Below are positions 32,403 through 44,279 of a DNA stretch of 64,000 nt, one piece after another. How positions within the stretch are numbered: position 1 is the stretch's first letter; each line of letters begins with the position of its first letter. Position numbers and translations under genes: made by a program. This DNA is from Stemphylium vesicarium (taxonomy: Eukaryota > Ascomycota > Dothideomycetes > Pleosporales > Pleosporaceae): positions 744,001-808,000 of the forward strand of contig QXCR01000002.1 of assembly GCA_004380135.1 (NCBI GenBank). Reading direction: 5' to 3'. The notes below the pieces were generated by a model. The model did no database searches. It had not been told where the DNA came from and worked only from the letters and a program-made list of their open reading frames with translations.

Positions 32403-34433
32403 ATGCAGCTCTCGAGACTTTTTCTTCGCATCGCCTTGCTGCTCTTTCCGGTAGCATTACTTGGCACAACATGGCTTTACTTCTATCCCGTCTTCCAGGG
32501 CTGCGCCTTTCCGACCCCTCCGTCAACACATGCCCAGTCCATCGCGCCGTTCCGTCTCCTTTCCCTCGGTGATCCCCAGCTCGAGGGAGATTCTTCCCTA
32601 CCCGATCCAGAGGCACTCGTCTTCCCGTCCGTCGAGAACCTTGTGCTCGACCTGCGCGACGCCAGAGACTTTGCTGAAAGGATAGACGTTGTAAAACAAG
32701 CTGCAAAGGGTGTGGTTACAGACGCGCTAAAATGGCTGGAGGGCAAGAGAAAGGCAATCGACCTCTGGGGCAACGACCGGTACCTTGCCCATATCGTGAG
32801 AAGCCTCAGGTGGTGGACTGAGCCGACTCACGTCAGTGTGCTGGGTGACTTGCTGGGAAGCCAATGGGTTACAGATGGCGAGTTCAGGAAACGCGCGGGG
32901 CGATACTGGAACATTGTCATGAACGGACTGGAGAAGGTCCCGGATACCATCTTCGGTGCTGAGCATGTCGAGGTTCCAGAGGAGCCACCTGCGGAACAAC
33001 CAATAGAACCAGATGCGGAACAAGAGGGAGAAGGCGAGGGCCAAGATGGCGAGACTAATGAACCAGAAAACGAGGAAAAAAAGCCAGAACGCAAGGCATT
33101 GTGGGGTGGCACAAAAGAGGTCCTCGGTGCAGACAAAGATTGGGAGAAGCGCGTCATCAACATCGCGGGAAACCACGACGTCGGCTATGCGGGAGACATA
33201 GATGAGTCACGCATCGAGCGATTTGAACACGCCTTTGGTAGTGTCAATTGGGACATTTGGTTCACGCTGCCCGATGCACTGCGCTCGAATGCCACCGCCG
33301 ACGTATCTAGACGACACCCCGACCGACCTCCAACCCTCCGGCTCGTAGTCCTCAATTCCATGAACCTCGACACCCCAGCTTGGTCTTCTGAACTCCAGAG
33401 CGAAACCTATTCCTTCATGAACCACATCATCACAAGCTCGCTTCCCGTCAACGACAAGACGCACGCCACCATTCTCCTCACACACATCCCGCTCGAAAAA
33501 GAGGACGGGATATGCGTTGACAGTCCATACTTTGATTTCTTCGAAGGCGGTCAAGGTCTCAAGGAGCAGAATATGCTGTCGGATCATGCTAGCAAAACTG
33601 TTCTAGAGGGCGTCTTTGGCATGAGTTCCAACAGATATGTTGCTGGTCAAGGACAGGGCAGAAGGGGCGTCATAATCAACGGACACGACCACGCTGGCTG
33701 CGATGTCGTACATTACATCAGGCAGCCCGGCGGCGAGGATGAGTGCCGGCCTGAGCAACTCAAGCGAAAAGATGCATACTGGCCGGCCAGTACTGCTAAC
33801 GAGACCATGATCGCTACGTCCATGGATATCGATGGCGTCGACATCAACGCAATCGCAGCCAACGATACCGACGTCGAGCAAAACAGTGCACTTAACGACA
33901 CCGGGCCGGGCTCCGAACCTCCACCAGAATCGTCAGAACCCATTCTAGACCTTATACCAGAACCACCTCCACCCCCGAAATGGCGCGCTCGCCGCTTCCC
34001 CCATCGCCCCTACGAAATCTCCCCCGACAACGAGTGCACAGACATCAACGCGTCGCCTCACATTCGCGAAATCACACTGCGCAGCATGATGGGCGAGTAC
34101 TCTGGTTACGCGGGGTTCCTGTCTGCGTGGTACGACGAGCAAAAGGGGAAGCGGGGCGAGTGGGTGTTTGAATTCAGTACGTGTGGTGTTGGTGTACAGC
34201 ACTGGTGGTGGGGAATCCATGTTGTGGATTTCGTCTTGGTGCTTGCTTTGCTTGCTGCTGGGGCGGCGCGGGTCGTTGAGCAGTCGGAATACGTGCGAGC
34301 TGTGCTGGCGAAGGAGGGGGATGTGCGTATGGAGAGACGTGGTGGGAAAGTTGCTGGAGCTGAGGTCACTGTTCGTAGTAGTACACGCGGAAGGACGTCT
34401 TCGGTTACGGAGGTTGCGAAGCGGCGGATATAG
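32403..34433 (+). CDS. Ted1/Cdc1-like membrane metallophosphoesterase
   Basis: Single exon, 676 aa. An N-terminal transmembrane segment is at about 9-29 and a C-terminal one at about 600-625 (VVDFVLVLALLAAGAARVV). Calcineurin-type phosphoesterase metal motifs appear in order: GDPQLEG, VLGDLLGSQW, NIAGNHDVGYAGD, LLTHIPLEKEDG and INGHDHAGCDVVHY. A Glu/Pro-rich acidic insert lies between the second and third. The family (Cdc1, Ted1, human MPPE1/PGAP5) removes ethanolamine phosphate from GPI-anchor mannoses in the ER using Mn2+, which aids GPI-protein export. Size and topology fit; Ted1 versus Cdc1 orthology is not decided here. Confidence 0.88.
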   Translation: MQLSRLFLRIALLLFPVALLGTTWLYFYPVFQGCAFPTPPSTHAQSIAPFRLLSLGDPQLEGDSSLPDPEALVFPSVENLVLDLRDARDFAERIDVVKQAAKGVVTDALKWLEGKRKAIDLWGNDRYLAHIVRSLRWWTEPTHVSVLGDLLGSQWVTDGEFRKRAGRYWNIVMNGLEKVPDTIFGAEHVEVPEEPPAEQPIEPDAEQEGEGEGQDGETNEPENEEKKPERKALWGGTKEVLGADKDWEKRVINIAGNHDVGYAGDIDESRIERFEHAFGSVNWDIWFTLPDALRSNATADVSRRHPDRPPTLRLVVLNSMNLDTPAWSSELQSETYSFMNHIITSSLPVNDKTHATILLTHIPLEKEDGICVDSPYFDFFEGGQGLKEQNMLSDHASKTVLEGVFGMSSNRYVAGQGQGRRGVIINGHDHAGCDVVHYIRQPGGEDECRPEQLKRKDAYWPASTANETMIATSMDIDGVDINAIAANDTDVEQNSALNDTGPGSEPPPESSEPILDLIPEPPPPPKWRARRFPHRPYEISPDNECTDINASPHIREITLRSMMGEYSGYAGFLSAWYDEQKGKRGEWVFEFSTCGVGVQHWWWGIHVVDFVLVLALLAAGAARVVEQSEYVRAVLAKEGDVRMERRGGKVAGAEVTVRSSTRGRTSSVTEVAKRRI

Positions 34434-34911
34434 TTGGGTTAGTTCAATTCATGCTATTGCTCTTCCTCTACTGGGCGGTTGTTTGTATGCGTTCTGGCGG
34501 CTGGTATCTGGGGGGTGGGGTGGCTTCAGGCTGTGGTAATAGGGAATGCTGGTTCATCTGACGCGTTGAGAGGGCTAGTTCAGGAGAGAGGAATGATCCA
34601 CCGTCTTGGTTGCTGAGTTTCCAAAGGCAACGACATATCCCGGCACCAGGATTACCTTGTCAAGAGACACGAAAGGTGTTCGAAGACTGAAAGGCAAACG
34701 ACAAAAGAATGACATTGCTGAACCCGAACAATGTCTACCAAATCCTCCACTCTTCTAACTACCAGAACCCCCTCTTTCCAGCCCATCTACGCTTCCCACA
34801 TTCCTCCCTCTCCCTCCCCAGAAACGTCTTCAACGTCAATATTCCCAATCTCTCCCCCTCCCTTTCCTCTTTCTCCCTCTGCTCCACTATCCACACCAAA
34901 TAACCAAGCAC
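34434..34911. other. convergent intergenic region
   Basis: Lies between the 3' ends of the phosphoesterase and CLP1 genes. The stretch at about 34780-34880 is extremely pyrimidine-rich (TCCC/CTCC). No gene seen. Confidence 0.6.
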
Positions 34912-36500
34912 CTAGCCCACCAGTCCCTCCACCGCCTCAGGCCACTCACCCAAAACAAGCGCACTACTCGGCGTCTGCCCGGGCAACGGGCTCAAAAACT
35001 TGACCTTCTTCTTGGCCTCATCCACATCCGCCACGTAAACATAGCCCCTAACACTCGCATCCCTAATCACCGCATGCGGATCATTCGGGCTGGCCGTGGT
35101 AATAGCAAGAAGCTGATTCTGCATACTCTCACTAGGGGTGACTTTCTCGAAGATGCTAGTTGGGATGCTCATCCCGTACTCGTCTACCGCCGTACCCCCG
35201 TTTTCGTACGTGGAAGGGGAGGTGACGCGGAAAATGTGCAGGTCGGCGGCGTCGGCGGTTTGGCTGCTGGGTGCCAGTGTTTCGTCGCCGTGGCCGAAGA
35301 AGTATTCTTTGATTTGCGCGTGGCGAAGCGCACGCATGTAGGTTTCGCTGCGGTCGACGCAGCCGCCGGATTTGTCGAGGCGGATTACGGAGACGGATTC
35401 GGAGGGGTCGTTGCTGCTGCGGGTGGAGAATTTGCGGGAGAGGTCTGAGTAGAGGCGTTCGGAGCCGATGGTTATGAGGACATTTACTGTTGTGGGGGTG
35501 GGTATTGTTAGTGTGGATTTCATAAGTTGTTGGTTGCGTACCTGTGTGCGAGTAGAGAAGATTGACGGGGATTCTTTCTTTCTAGGTCTTTGAGGGTCGA
35601 TATGGGTAAACAGGGCAGATTGATGGGGCAGATTCGGGAAAGAAAATATGTCAAGACATCACACGCACCAGAAAACTCAGAAACAATATGCTCTATGTTG
35701 TCGTAGACGCCATTCTTCCCTTGACTGATGGCGCCTGAGCTATCGATGATGAAGCCAGCTTGCTTGCTGAGCTTGTCCTCCTCAAGTCTACTTGTCACAG
35801 CCAGTGCCATGCGTGTCACCAAGGGCTTGAACACGCTCCCTTCTTCCGCGTCTTTGAGACCGTAGTGATATACTAGCGGCATCTTCACGGGTATGGGGCT
35901 TGGTCCCGAGATGGGGCTACTGCCCCAACCCTCTTCAATGTCTACTATCGACGAGAATGCTGCTGCGGAGAAGGAGCCAGGAACGCTGAGCATGCCTTGC
36001 CGCGGGTCGAGATTTACCACCATAGGCTGCCTGTCGGTCTTGACTGCATAAGACGTCAGAGTCTTGACGAGTGACGTTTTGCCCGAGTTCTCAGGCCCTA
36101 CGACGAGGACTCGAGGACCTATCTCTACGCTGCCACTCGCAATGCTCTTGTCGCGTAGGTTCTCCAGTGCAAAATGCAGGTTTGCGACGCTCATCATGGG
36201 TGTTTCTTCTGCCACATAGTCGGACTCAACTTCGCCGCCTATGTCGAGCTTGCAGCCATGCCATGTGAATAGGGCGCCTTTTGTGCCTGAGAAGGAGTAG
36301 GTTGTTGATGGCGCGAGCTCGGTGCCAAAGAACTCGGCGGTGCCCGATTGGAGTTTGACCGTGAGTGTGCGTGAGAAGGAGACCTCGAAGCGATATTCGG
36401 TATTTGCTGTGAGGTCCTGGGTTCGTGTGACAGTCGAAGTCGGCGCATTTTGTAGTTCGGCAGGCTGCGAGGACAAATTAAGGCCAGGTAGGGATATCAT
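34912..36500 (-). CDS. clp1: CLP1, polynucleotide kinase-like mRNA 3'-end processing factor
   Basis: Exons 36500-35669 and 35486-34912 join in phase 1 to give 468 aa. Clp1 is a subunit of cleavage factor IA in pre-mRNA 3'-end formation, in the nucleus. N-terminal beta domain (about 1-120), then a P-loop GPENSGKTSL at about 135-144, VNLDPRQGMLSVPGS, PLVYHYGLKD and FIIDSSGAISQGKNGVYDNI. The C-terminal domain starts in exon 2 (VNVLITIGSERLYSDLSRKF) and ends ALVLGEWPEAVEGLVG. The intron is unusually long for this window (182 nt) and looks like two introns back to back (see findings). An upstream ATG at 36548 would add 16 residues that look unconserved. Confidence 0.93.
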
Positions 36501-37015
36501 GGTAGCGCTGTGGATAGTAATCGAGGGAGTCGCGAGCCTAGTAGGCAATATTTGTCTTGTTACCCAATCAAGAGACCAGGTTGTGTCGAGTATAAGCCGT
36601 TAAGGTTACGCGCAATTGAATGCGTACGTCACGAGTATAGAGCTATGTAGTTGCCCACGCGCGACTTGGAGGTGAATTATGCGAATGTAAGAATGACCGA
36701 GGGCCATGCTAGGAACCGCGACGAGAAGCTGCTGCACGGACCACGCGGACTTAACGCCCGCCTATTGGCGGAGGTGGGGTGCTTCCCGCATGTAAGCCAC
36801 CTTGCTCGTCGCGACATAACAATCTGAACATCAACCTCTATTGAAGCTTGCCTATTGATCTCGCTTATCACGTCGCTGGACATAACCGCGCATCGGTGGC
36901 GATATGCTGATTAGCTTTGTCTAAAAATTCACGCCCTTGTACCACAACTACTCTGTTTCTGCCATCTAGCGTCGTCGCGCTACCGCATCTTTCAACTTAT
37001 ATCGACTTCTATACA
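36501..37015. other. divergent intergenic region
   Basis: Shared upstream region of CLP1 (minus) and the GH125 gene (plus), 515 bp. No gene and no clear TATA seen. Confidence 0.6.
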
Positions 37016-38710
37016 ATGAAATCGCCATTAGTCGCATTGTCACTAGGGACTCTACTGAACTTGCAATCTGCATCCGCTGGTTTGAACAATGCTGGCGAGC
37101 AAGAACCTCTAAGGGCTGCCATCGACCCACTCAAGTATCGGGCAGCATGTCCAGACTACAAGAATTATGCCATGCGACCGCAGTATGTGAAGCACTACAT
37201 TGATAACATTCTGTGCTGATGTATCTTTAGTCCGCCATATAGCACAGGCCCAATGGAGCTCCCCTTCCAACGACCCTCGAAATACTGTCGAACCTTCGAA
37301 TCACCTCTCGTAGAAAAAGTCATCGATGACATGAACAAAAAGATAGTCGACAAAGACCTCGCCCGTCTCTTCGAAAACGCGTTCCCAAATACACTCGACA
37401 CAACCGTACGATGGCACGTCGATGGCACCGTCAAGCACAAGACATCGAGACGAAGCTGGGATTCCGCCGCGTGGAAAGGACCACAGAGTTTCATTGTTAC
37501 TGGTGATATCAATGCCGAGTGGCTACGCGACTCTACGAACCAGCTAGCACAATATCAGCTCTTGGCCAAGAAGGACAAGGAGATCCATAAGCTCATCCTG
37601 GGAGCCATCAACACACAGGCAGAGTATGTCATTGGATCTCCATACTGCAACGCCTTCCAGCCTCCTCCACCGAGCGGCCTTAACCCAACATTCCAAGGCG
37701 GCGACGGCGACAACGTTCACCCCAACTACGAAGAATCATTCGTCTTCGAATGCAAATACGAACTTGACTCTCTCGCCCACTTCCTGCGCCTCTCCAACCA
37801 ATTCCACGACCATACCGAATCAACAGAGTTCATAAATGGACGATGGCTCCTCGCTCTCGACACGCTCCTGGGCGTGCTAACCGAGCAATCGAAGCCCACC
37901 TTTGACGAGAAGACCGGCACATACCAAGGCAACGAGTATACCTGGCAGCGAAGAACCGACATCGGCACCGAAACCCTCGGTCTAAGCGGTCTAGGCAATC
38001 CCCTGAACGGCGGCACCGGCCTCGTCCGCAGCGCCTTCCGCCCGAGCGACGACGCCACCATCCTCGGCTTCTTCATCCCGGCCAATGCAATGATAGCCAC
38101 GGAGCTCCTCCGCACAGCCGCCATCCTGCAAAAAGCCAACAAAAACACCATCGCCGCCACGGTTCAAAAATGGGGCGAGACCATCCAAAAAGGTGTCTGG
38201 GAGCACGGCGTCGTGAGCCACAAAAAGTACGGCGACGTCTTTGCTTTTGAAGTCGATGGCTACGGCTCCTCTATCCTCATGGACGATGCCAATCTGCCTT
38301 CTCTGCTTGCGCTTCCGCTGCTCGGCTTCACGGACACGAAGAACGAGGTTTATAGAAATACGCGCAAGATGATTCTAGAGAAGAATGGGAACCCGTACTA
38401 CCTCACCGGGGAAGAGTTCAATGGCATCGGTGGACCCCACGTCGGTCTGCGCAATGCCTGGCCCATGGCTGTCCTCGTGCAGGCCATGACCAGCGACGAC
38501 GACGACGAAATCAAGACTTGTCTCGGCGCTGTCAAGAATGTGTCGAGATTGGGTTTGGTGCACGAGAGTGTTAATGTGGAGTATTCGCAAAAGTACACGC
38601 GTAGTTGGTTTGCCTGGGCCAATTCGGTGTTTGCGCAGACGATTCTCGATCTCGCCCAACGGAAGCCGCATTTACTTTTTGGCAAGGGGGCTGAGGCCTA
38701 CACTCTGTAA
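37016..38710 (+). CDS. GH125 exo-alpha-1,6-mannosidase
   Basis: Exons 37016-37182 and 37231-38710 over a 48-nt intron (phase 2), 548 aa. A signal peptide is evident at residues 1-21 (MKSPLVALSLGTLLNLQSAS). The mature enzyme has the GH125 (formerly DUF1237) signature: YSTGPMELPFQRP, WDSAAWKGPQSFIVTGDINA, EWLRDSTNQLAQY, GSPYCNAFQPPP, and the C-terminal GPHVGLRNAWPMAVLVQA and SWFAWANSVFAQTIL. Characterised family members remove alpha-1,6-linked mannose from the non-reducing end of mannans and N-glycans. It is probably secreted or in the secretory pathway. Length matches the family. Confidence 0.94.
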
Positions 38711-39385
38711 GACGAAAGATAAGAGAAGGGAAAGTAGTGAGGAAAGAGATTTGTGTTGGATGAAGGATTACATGTTTTTCACGGCATGGCGAGTGGTATG
38801 AAGATTGCGAGATATCATAATTAAAAATCCTTTGCATTCTCGCCTTCATATCTAAATTCCAACATTACAACCAATGTACCCCATTGATCCCGACCTAGCG
38901 AGACCAAAAAAGGGAGTGCCCGTGGCCTTGACCTATTTTGTTTTCGCTTCCATCCTGTTTAAAAAAAAAGGGTCCTCCCCGCCTGCCATCTAGACTAAAT
39001 ACCAAAGAAAGAAAATAAAGCAATTCGGGTATAGTGTACGAAGGAGCTACGATAAAGTATAAAAGAGAAATGAACTCTAGCTAAGGGTAGGGGGATTAAA
39101 CAAGATGAACAAGAAACTGGAGAAGCGTATTAATGGGAAGTTAAACAAGACTTGCTGCGGATCGGGGGTATTCGTTCGGTCGTTTGTCCAAGGAAAACAA
39201 GGAAAGAAGGATGAAAAATGTTGCGCGCTCGCCTGCAGGGTACTGTGCGCTCGCTCGCTCGCGTCAAGTTGCGGAAGAAAGATAACACTCAGGCCGTTGC
39301 AAAAGTCGTTTCTGTGCTCACTCCGACTCCAGGTCCTGGTGCAAAAAAAGTAGTGATGGTAGAAAAAGAAGACATAGATCCAGGC
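38711..39385. other. convergent intergenic region, A-rich
   Basis: Between the 3' ends of GH125 and the alpha/beta hydrolase gene. It contains an A9 run near 38960 and an overall purine-rich stretch; no gene seen. Confidence 0.6.
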
Positions 39386-42300
39386 CTAGCCAGGGAAGCT
39401 GATCTGCGTCTTCAGCCTCTCAGTAGTCCGTCTCCTAGAGACAGAACGGTTCTCGGTCGTGCCTTTGCCAGTTGTAATGTTCGTCCAGTCCTCCCAGTCG
39501 CTCGCCATTTCCGTAAGCACGTTGCCCATGACCTGCGCGCTGGCCATGAGGCCATGCTGTTCGCCTTCTAGGATGCGGACCTCGCACTTGCGCATCAGCT
39601 TACCGAGCCATCGCACGTTGTCGACTGGTACGCGTGAGTCCTTGGATCCGTGGTGGATGACGACGGGGCGGTTGATGTCTTCGTAGCGGAATCCAATGGT
39701 TTGCTTGGTTTCAAGGCAGACGATGAGATCTGTGGCGGGGTTCGCGTGGGCGGTTGCCCTGTCCCAGATTGCAAATGTGAGACGCTCGTCGAAAGCACGT
39801 TGGCGCTCGCGTTCGGCCATGCTGAGCATTTCTTGCATGCGTTGCGCCTCCTCTTGATTGGTCGGGTCGGTTGAGGTTCCTAGAGTGAGAGTACTAGCAT
39901 TTGGAAGGACTTGGTCCATCATCATCATGGAGTGGCGGTGACTGTCTTTCAGAGATGGCCGTGTCGTCGCCTGATTAGGTACCGGCGAAGGCGCCATGCT
40001 TTTCCGTCTGGTCTTGGGCGATGTCTTGGGTCCGGTGCGTTGGAGGCTGGCACTAGTGGCGCTTAGGAAAGTTGAATTTGCGACTTTAAGAAGCGATGGC
40101 GGCAAGGCCCGCAAGAAACGTTGTGACCTGGGAAGTTGTTGTGTTGGCGGGCTGTCTTGGCTGATGCCGATGGGTGCCATTTGAGATGGCGGTATCCAAG
40201 GCGCCAGTAGATGCACCCGACCGCGTATGTGTTGTGGCATGCGCAGTGATGTTGCAAGAGCGTAGACGGCACCTGCCGAATGTGCTAGCATGGAGAATTT
40301 GTTGATCTTCAAGGCTTGACATATCACAAGCACGTCGTCTAGTCAAGTTAGCATGGGCTCGGTAATCAAGGACCGGTAGATCTGCTTACCAGGCCAACTC
40401 AGAGGCGTTCCGTTCGGATCAACTTGACTTCCTCCAATGCCAGGACGGTCGGGCGTGATCAAGCGCAGCTTTAATGTGGCAGCGAGCTGATCATAGAAAG
40501 CCATGACGAATCTTGTAAGACCCATACCAACGCAGACAAAGACGGCAAAACCCTGAGGATCGCCGACTTCCGAGAACGAGATGATTCTACCAGTCTGCGG
40601 GTGCCGGATTTTCTGCGATAGGCGTTCTGAGTCGAGATATCGATGCACGTCCAAATCAATCGAATCAAGGCTTGCAGGCCTCTCCTCGATTATCGGATAT
40701 GATGGACTTTGTACTGCGGACGCTCTTGCGGACTCTTCTTTGCGGTCCACCTTGTCGTTGTGCTCCTTTTCTGCCTTTGCTGGTAGGTCGGGATGAGACC
40801 ATCTCTTTTTGGCACTGGTGCGTTTACGTTGGAGCTGCACACTGTGTGAATCTGGCAGGGGTGATGCGTGCATTGAGCGGTGTCGGGTGATGGGCTCTTC
40901 GCTGGCCGCGCGCGAAGGCGGTGCTAACCTACTGATAGTGTCGTCGGTTACACTGGAAGAGTGCTTGTGTCCTGAAGGCTTGGTCATGATGACTGCACTG
41001 GTCGCGGCTCGTCGGCCCAGTGCAGACCTCCCTCCGACAGCCAGTGAGTTGGAGCGCCTGGGTACAGACTCGCTGCTCGACATGGTGGTTTTAGAAGCGA
41101 TACTTGGAGGGACAGGCGATTTTGAAAGTCTTGGATCGAGAGGTGGAATCGGTGCTGTCTCTCCGAGACTCTGGAGGGCAAGGGTGTAGTCAATAGGAAG
41201 ATGGGTCATATCTCCGCCGTCGTTGAGCGTCAGACTGCGAGGTCGAGGGCGCACAGTCCGCGCAGGTGGTACTGACAGGTTAGGCTTGTCGGCATATTCT
41301 CTTTCACTGGGTTTGCCCCCTGATCGCACGGCTAAGTTGTCCGCTAAGGCTATTTCGTGTGAAATTCCAAGCACCTTGTGAGCCTTTGTGGAGTCGCGTA
41401 CCCGCCTGCCATCTTCCGACACACTTGACACGGTTGTGGCGGGGGACGATTCAGGGCTCGGAATGGATGAAACGCGAGGGACCTTGGGTGGTGTTGCCCC
41501 TGCATCTCCATCTGCAGGCATGTGTCCGGCTAATTTGTCCCTCTGGAGTTTTCGCTCCTGCAGTTGTCGGATTCTCCGAGCAACCTCATTTTCCTCTTGT
41601 TCCAACTCTTCCAAAATCTTCTTCTTCTTCTGCGCCTCCGGGTCCAGCTCTTCTTCGGGGACCATCTTCTCCGCTTCTTCGGGTACGGGTGAGGTTTTGG
41701 AAGACTTGTGGCGACTCTTCTCCTCGGGTCGGCGCTTCTTGCCCTTGCGACTCGGGCTTCCTGTGTGCTTCAGGGAGGAGCCGCGTTCGGGGATAAGGCC
41801 TTGTTCTGCTGGACTCTCGCCGTGCGGCCCATCTACCAGATTCAGACGGATCCTCCGCGGGCTGTTATTCCGGCTGGGATATCGCTGCGCAAACCGAGTC
41901 GACTCGTTCTCTGTGTCGTACACTCGGGTGTCTTCTCTGGCAGATGTCGGCTCTTCTTTGATCGTGTCTTCGTATGGGAAAAGCTGGGCGGTCGTCTTCC
42001 TCGGGGAATCGAGGCTCGGGATGTCGTCGAAGTTGTGTACGGTCACGCGCTTTCGCTCCGTCTCCTTTTGCCGCAGTCGCTCGCGCGAGCTCATGTACAT
42101 CAGGCTCTTGTGTGCCTTTACGCTTCTTTTACTCTCCACCGACGATCTGTTGCTGCCGGCTGACACCTGCCGGGCCGGCCCCGCTTCAACGCTGATATTG
42201 CCAAAACTGCCTGCTGAACGGCTGGAGTGTGCAGACTGTAGGGAGCACGAGCTGCCGCCGCTGCGTCCAATGTAGCTGCTGATGGAATGCGGCTTGCTGG

Positions 42301-42787
42301 CCTTTTTCGGCGCGGTAAGGGGCGACTTGCCTGACGGCGGCTTCGAGGTGCGGATGACGGGCGGCTCACATGCGTCGTCGGGGTAGAAGTCGTCTTGGCT
42401 CCCTAGTGAATCGTAGTAATTGGAGTGGTCGGCCGCATTTCCATCATGGCCGCCCGTGATTGAGTTCCTGTCGGAATTGTGCGTGCGGACGCTGGGCGCG
42501 GCGGATGCGGCTTGTTGGGCGTTGTTGTAGTTTATGAGGAGATTCTCGAAATGATTGTTTGCCGGAATTGTTATGGCGGAGAGTTGGTCGATGAGAGAGG
42601 AGATGATTTGGGGTGAGGTGGCTGTGGTGCGGATGTAGTTGGGCGAGCGCAGGCCTGGCAGGGCGTCGGATGTCTTGATAGACAGCGGCAAAGAATCCCG
42701 TCGCCGCGACCTCAAAGTCTGGGTCGCCGGCTTGGTAGTGGCCGCGGCATTGTCAGGCGACGAGCGAAACGGATGCCGTGAGTCCAT
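39386..42787 (-). CDS. large alpha/beta hydrolase with long disordered N-terminus
   Basis: Exons 42787-40390 and 40338-39386 over a 51-nt intron (phase 1), 1116 aa. Residues 1-700 are Ser/Pro/Arg/Lys-rich and look disordered. They include a coiled-coil segment (KKKILEELEQEENEVARRIR) that may mediate oligomerisation. The hydrolase domain starts near 720 (RIISFSEVGDPQGFAVFVCV). The oxyanion/nucleophile region is LAHSAGAVYAL with Ser820. An acid is likely in HHGSKDSRVP and a His in EGEQHGL, completing a triad. A second disordered Ser/Thr/Pro-rich insert (about 870-970) interrupts the hydrolase between nucleophile and acid. Substrate unknown. The N-terminal ATG is in a normal context; the next upstream in-frame codons contain no ATG. 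Confidence 0.85.
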
Positions 42788-44066
42788 GATTGCCGCCTGC
42801 ACCAGGTGATGGCCTTATCCCAGAAGGGGATTCTGTGGAATGTCACTCGCGCGTAACTTGCAGGTAGGCTGCACGAGCGCGTTGAAATGCTGCAGTAGAG
42901 AGGCGATCAGTGCATGATTGGTATGCACAGTGGTCCGGGGGCCGACGGGGTAAACATGCGCGTTCGTCGCAGCGCTTCCGGGGAGATGTTTACGAAAAAC
43001 AAGATCAACAACAACTATAGAAACTCCAAAAAGCGAAACAGCGAAACTCCCAGGACAGATACCAAAAGTCGTAGCCCCGTCAAGGAGAAGGGACCGTCAG
43101 TGTTAAATTGCGCATCGGCCACCCGAGGCGAATTGAACCCGCCCACGCTCCTCTCAGGGATAGATGATGCCGCTCGCGCGTGGGTTACGGCGGCATGGGC
43201 CACGCCACTAGCCTCTCCTGGCCCGTCTATGAACCTTAACCCCTCCTATACCATCGTTTTTATACCATCGAGAACTGCGCGTTGGGCTCGTCCGACGCAT
43301 AGTCATCCACAAGCGCCTACCAAGCGTGTACCTCGTGTGTTTGCTTTCGCGAGATATTTTGTTGATCTCCTCTTTCTGGTGTAGTAATGCCCGACTAGCT
43401 GGGAGGCAGCGCGCCTGAGCGTGCCCGACCGTTCAGCTGCCGGTGTTCATGCACAGTTCGCCGCCCGACTCATGTTTCCTCATGCACGACCTTGAAACTT
43501 GATCGGCATCGCTTCTGGAGCTGCTGGTCTTCATAGCATTCATATTTATGCCCAGTATCACATACCATATCTCTGCATCTTCATGCTGTAGTCGACGACA
43601 TCTGCCAAGCATACCCAGAGTTGCGACTCTCGGAGAATAAAGCACACACCACGCAATCTATCTAAGACCCGGGAGCAGCCGAATATCAGCCCAGGTTATC
43701 CCTTCGTCGTCGACAGGATTTGAAACAAAGCGATCCTTGCCCTTTGTACGCGCTTGAGGGAGCACGAAGATCACTGGAGTAGACTGACATCGCATTGACT
43801 GCGCCGCACATTATGGCCATGGACATGGGGACTATTCAGTCATTCAGAGTGAGAGCATTATGCTTCGGTGGCTGATGACATGCGCGAAAGACACAACGCA
43901 ACTTTGTTGAGCCACACTCCTTTCATTTCTCGTCTAGTAAGCCGTGTTTCGCAGCCTGTCCTGCAGAGAAGTCTAACTGCTCATCATTGTTCACGCCCAT
44001 CAACCATTGCGACGTCTCACGTCAACCCTCATCTACATGCTGAGCAATCTCTTTATACTATCAAAA
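42788..44066. other. intergenic region, no gene seen
   Basis: Upstream region of the large hydrolase gene, 1.28 kb. Open frames here (for example around 42914-43384) lack motifs. No tRNA could be folded at a TTGAACC-like spot near 43135. Confidence 0.5.
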
Positions 44067-44279
44067 TCACCGCAGCGGCTCCGAGTGTACAACTGTCACC
44101 GTCATCGACTCTCTGCCCTCAGTTTCTTCGACCGGGCCGTGAAGGGGTAGGGTAGCCTTCTGTATCTTGTTCATCTTGCGTTTTCTGTGTATACATGCCA
44201 TGAGCACGCTGATAGCGATAGGGAAGACGGCCAGCAGGATTCCGATGATGACGAAAGTGCGAGTTCTATCATCAACCAT
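44067..44279 (-). CDS. very small single-pass membrane protein
   Basis: Single exon, 70 aa. A short acidic/basic start (MVDDRTRTF) precedes one clear transmembrane helix (VIIGILLAVFPIAISVLMAC, about 10-29). A strongly basic tail follows (IHRKRKMNKIQK), which predicts a cytoplasmic C-terminus by the positive-inside rule. The remainder is polar. No family is recognised. Another small membrane protein with a similar beginning lies 400 bp upstream on the same strand (44684-45040). Coding status is supported by the clean helix and charge layout, but not proven. Confidence 0.5.
   Translation of the reverse strand: MVDDRTRTFVIIGILLAVFPIAISVLMACIHRKRKMNKIQKATLPLHGPVEETEGRESMTVTVVHSEPLR

Noticed and set aside
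32403..38710. Functional link between the Ted1/Cdc1-like phosphoesterase and the GH125 mannosidase
   Set aside because: Both touch mannose-containing glycans, but CLP1 lies between them and there is no shared promoter or strand logic beyond coincidence.
41388..42275. 295-codon plus-strand frame rich in Ser/Cys/Arg
   Set aside because: Antisense shadow of the disordered part of the alpha/beta hydrolase.
43085..43190. Possible tRNA around a TTGAACCCGCC spot
   Set aside because: T-arm pairing has at least two mismatches and no D- or anticodon arm could be placed.
42914..43384. 156-codon plus-strand frame
   Set aside because: Basic, low-complexity composition typical of chance frames in a promoter region.
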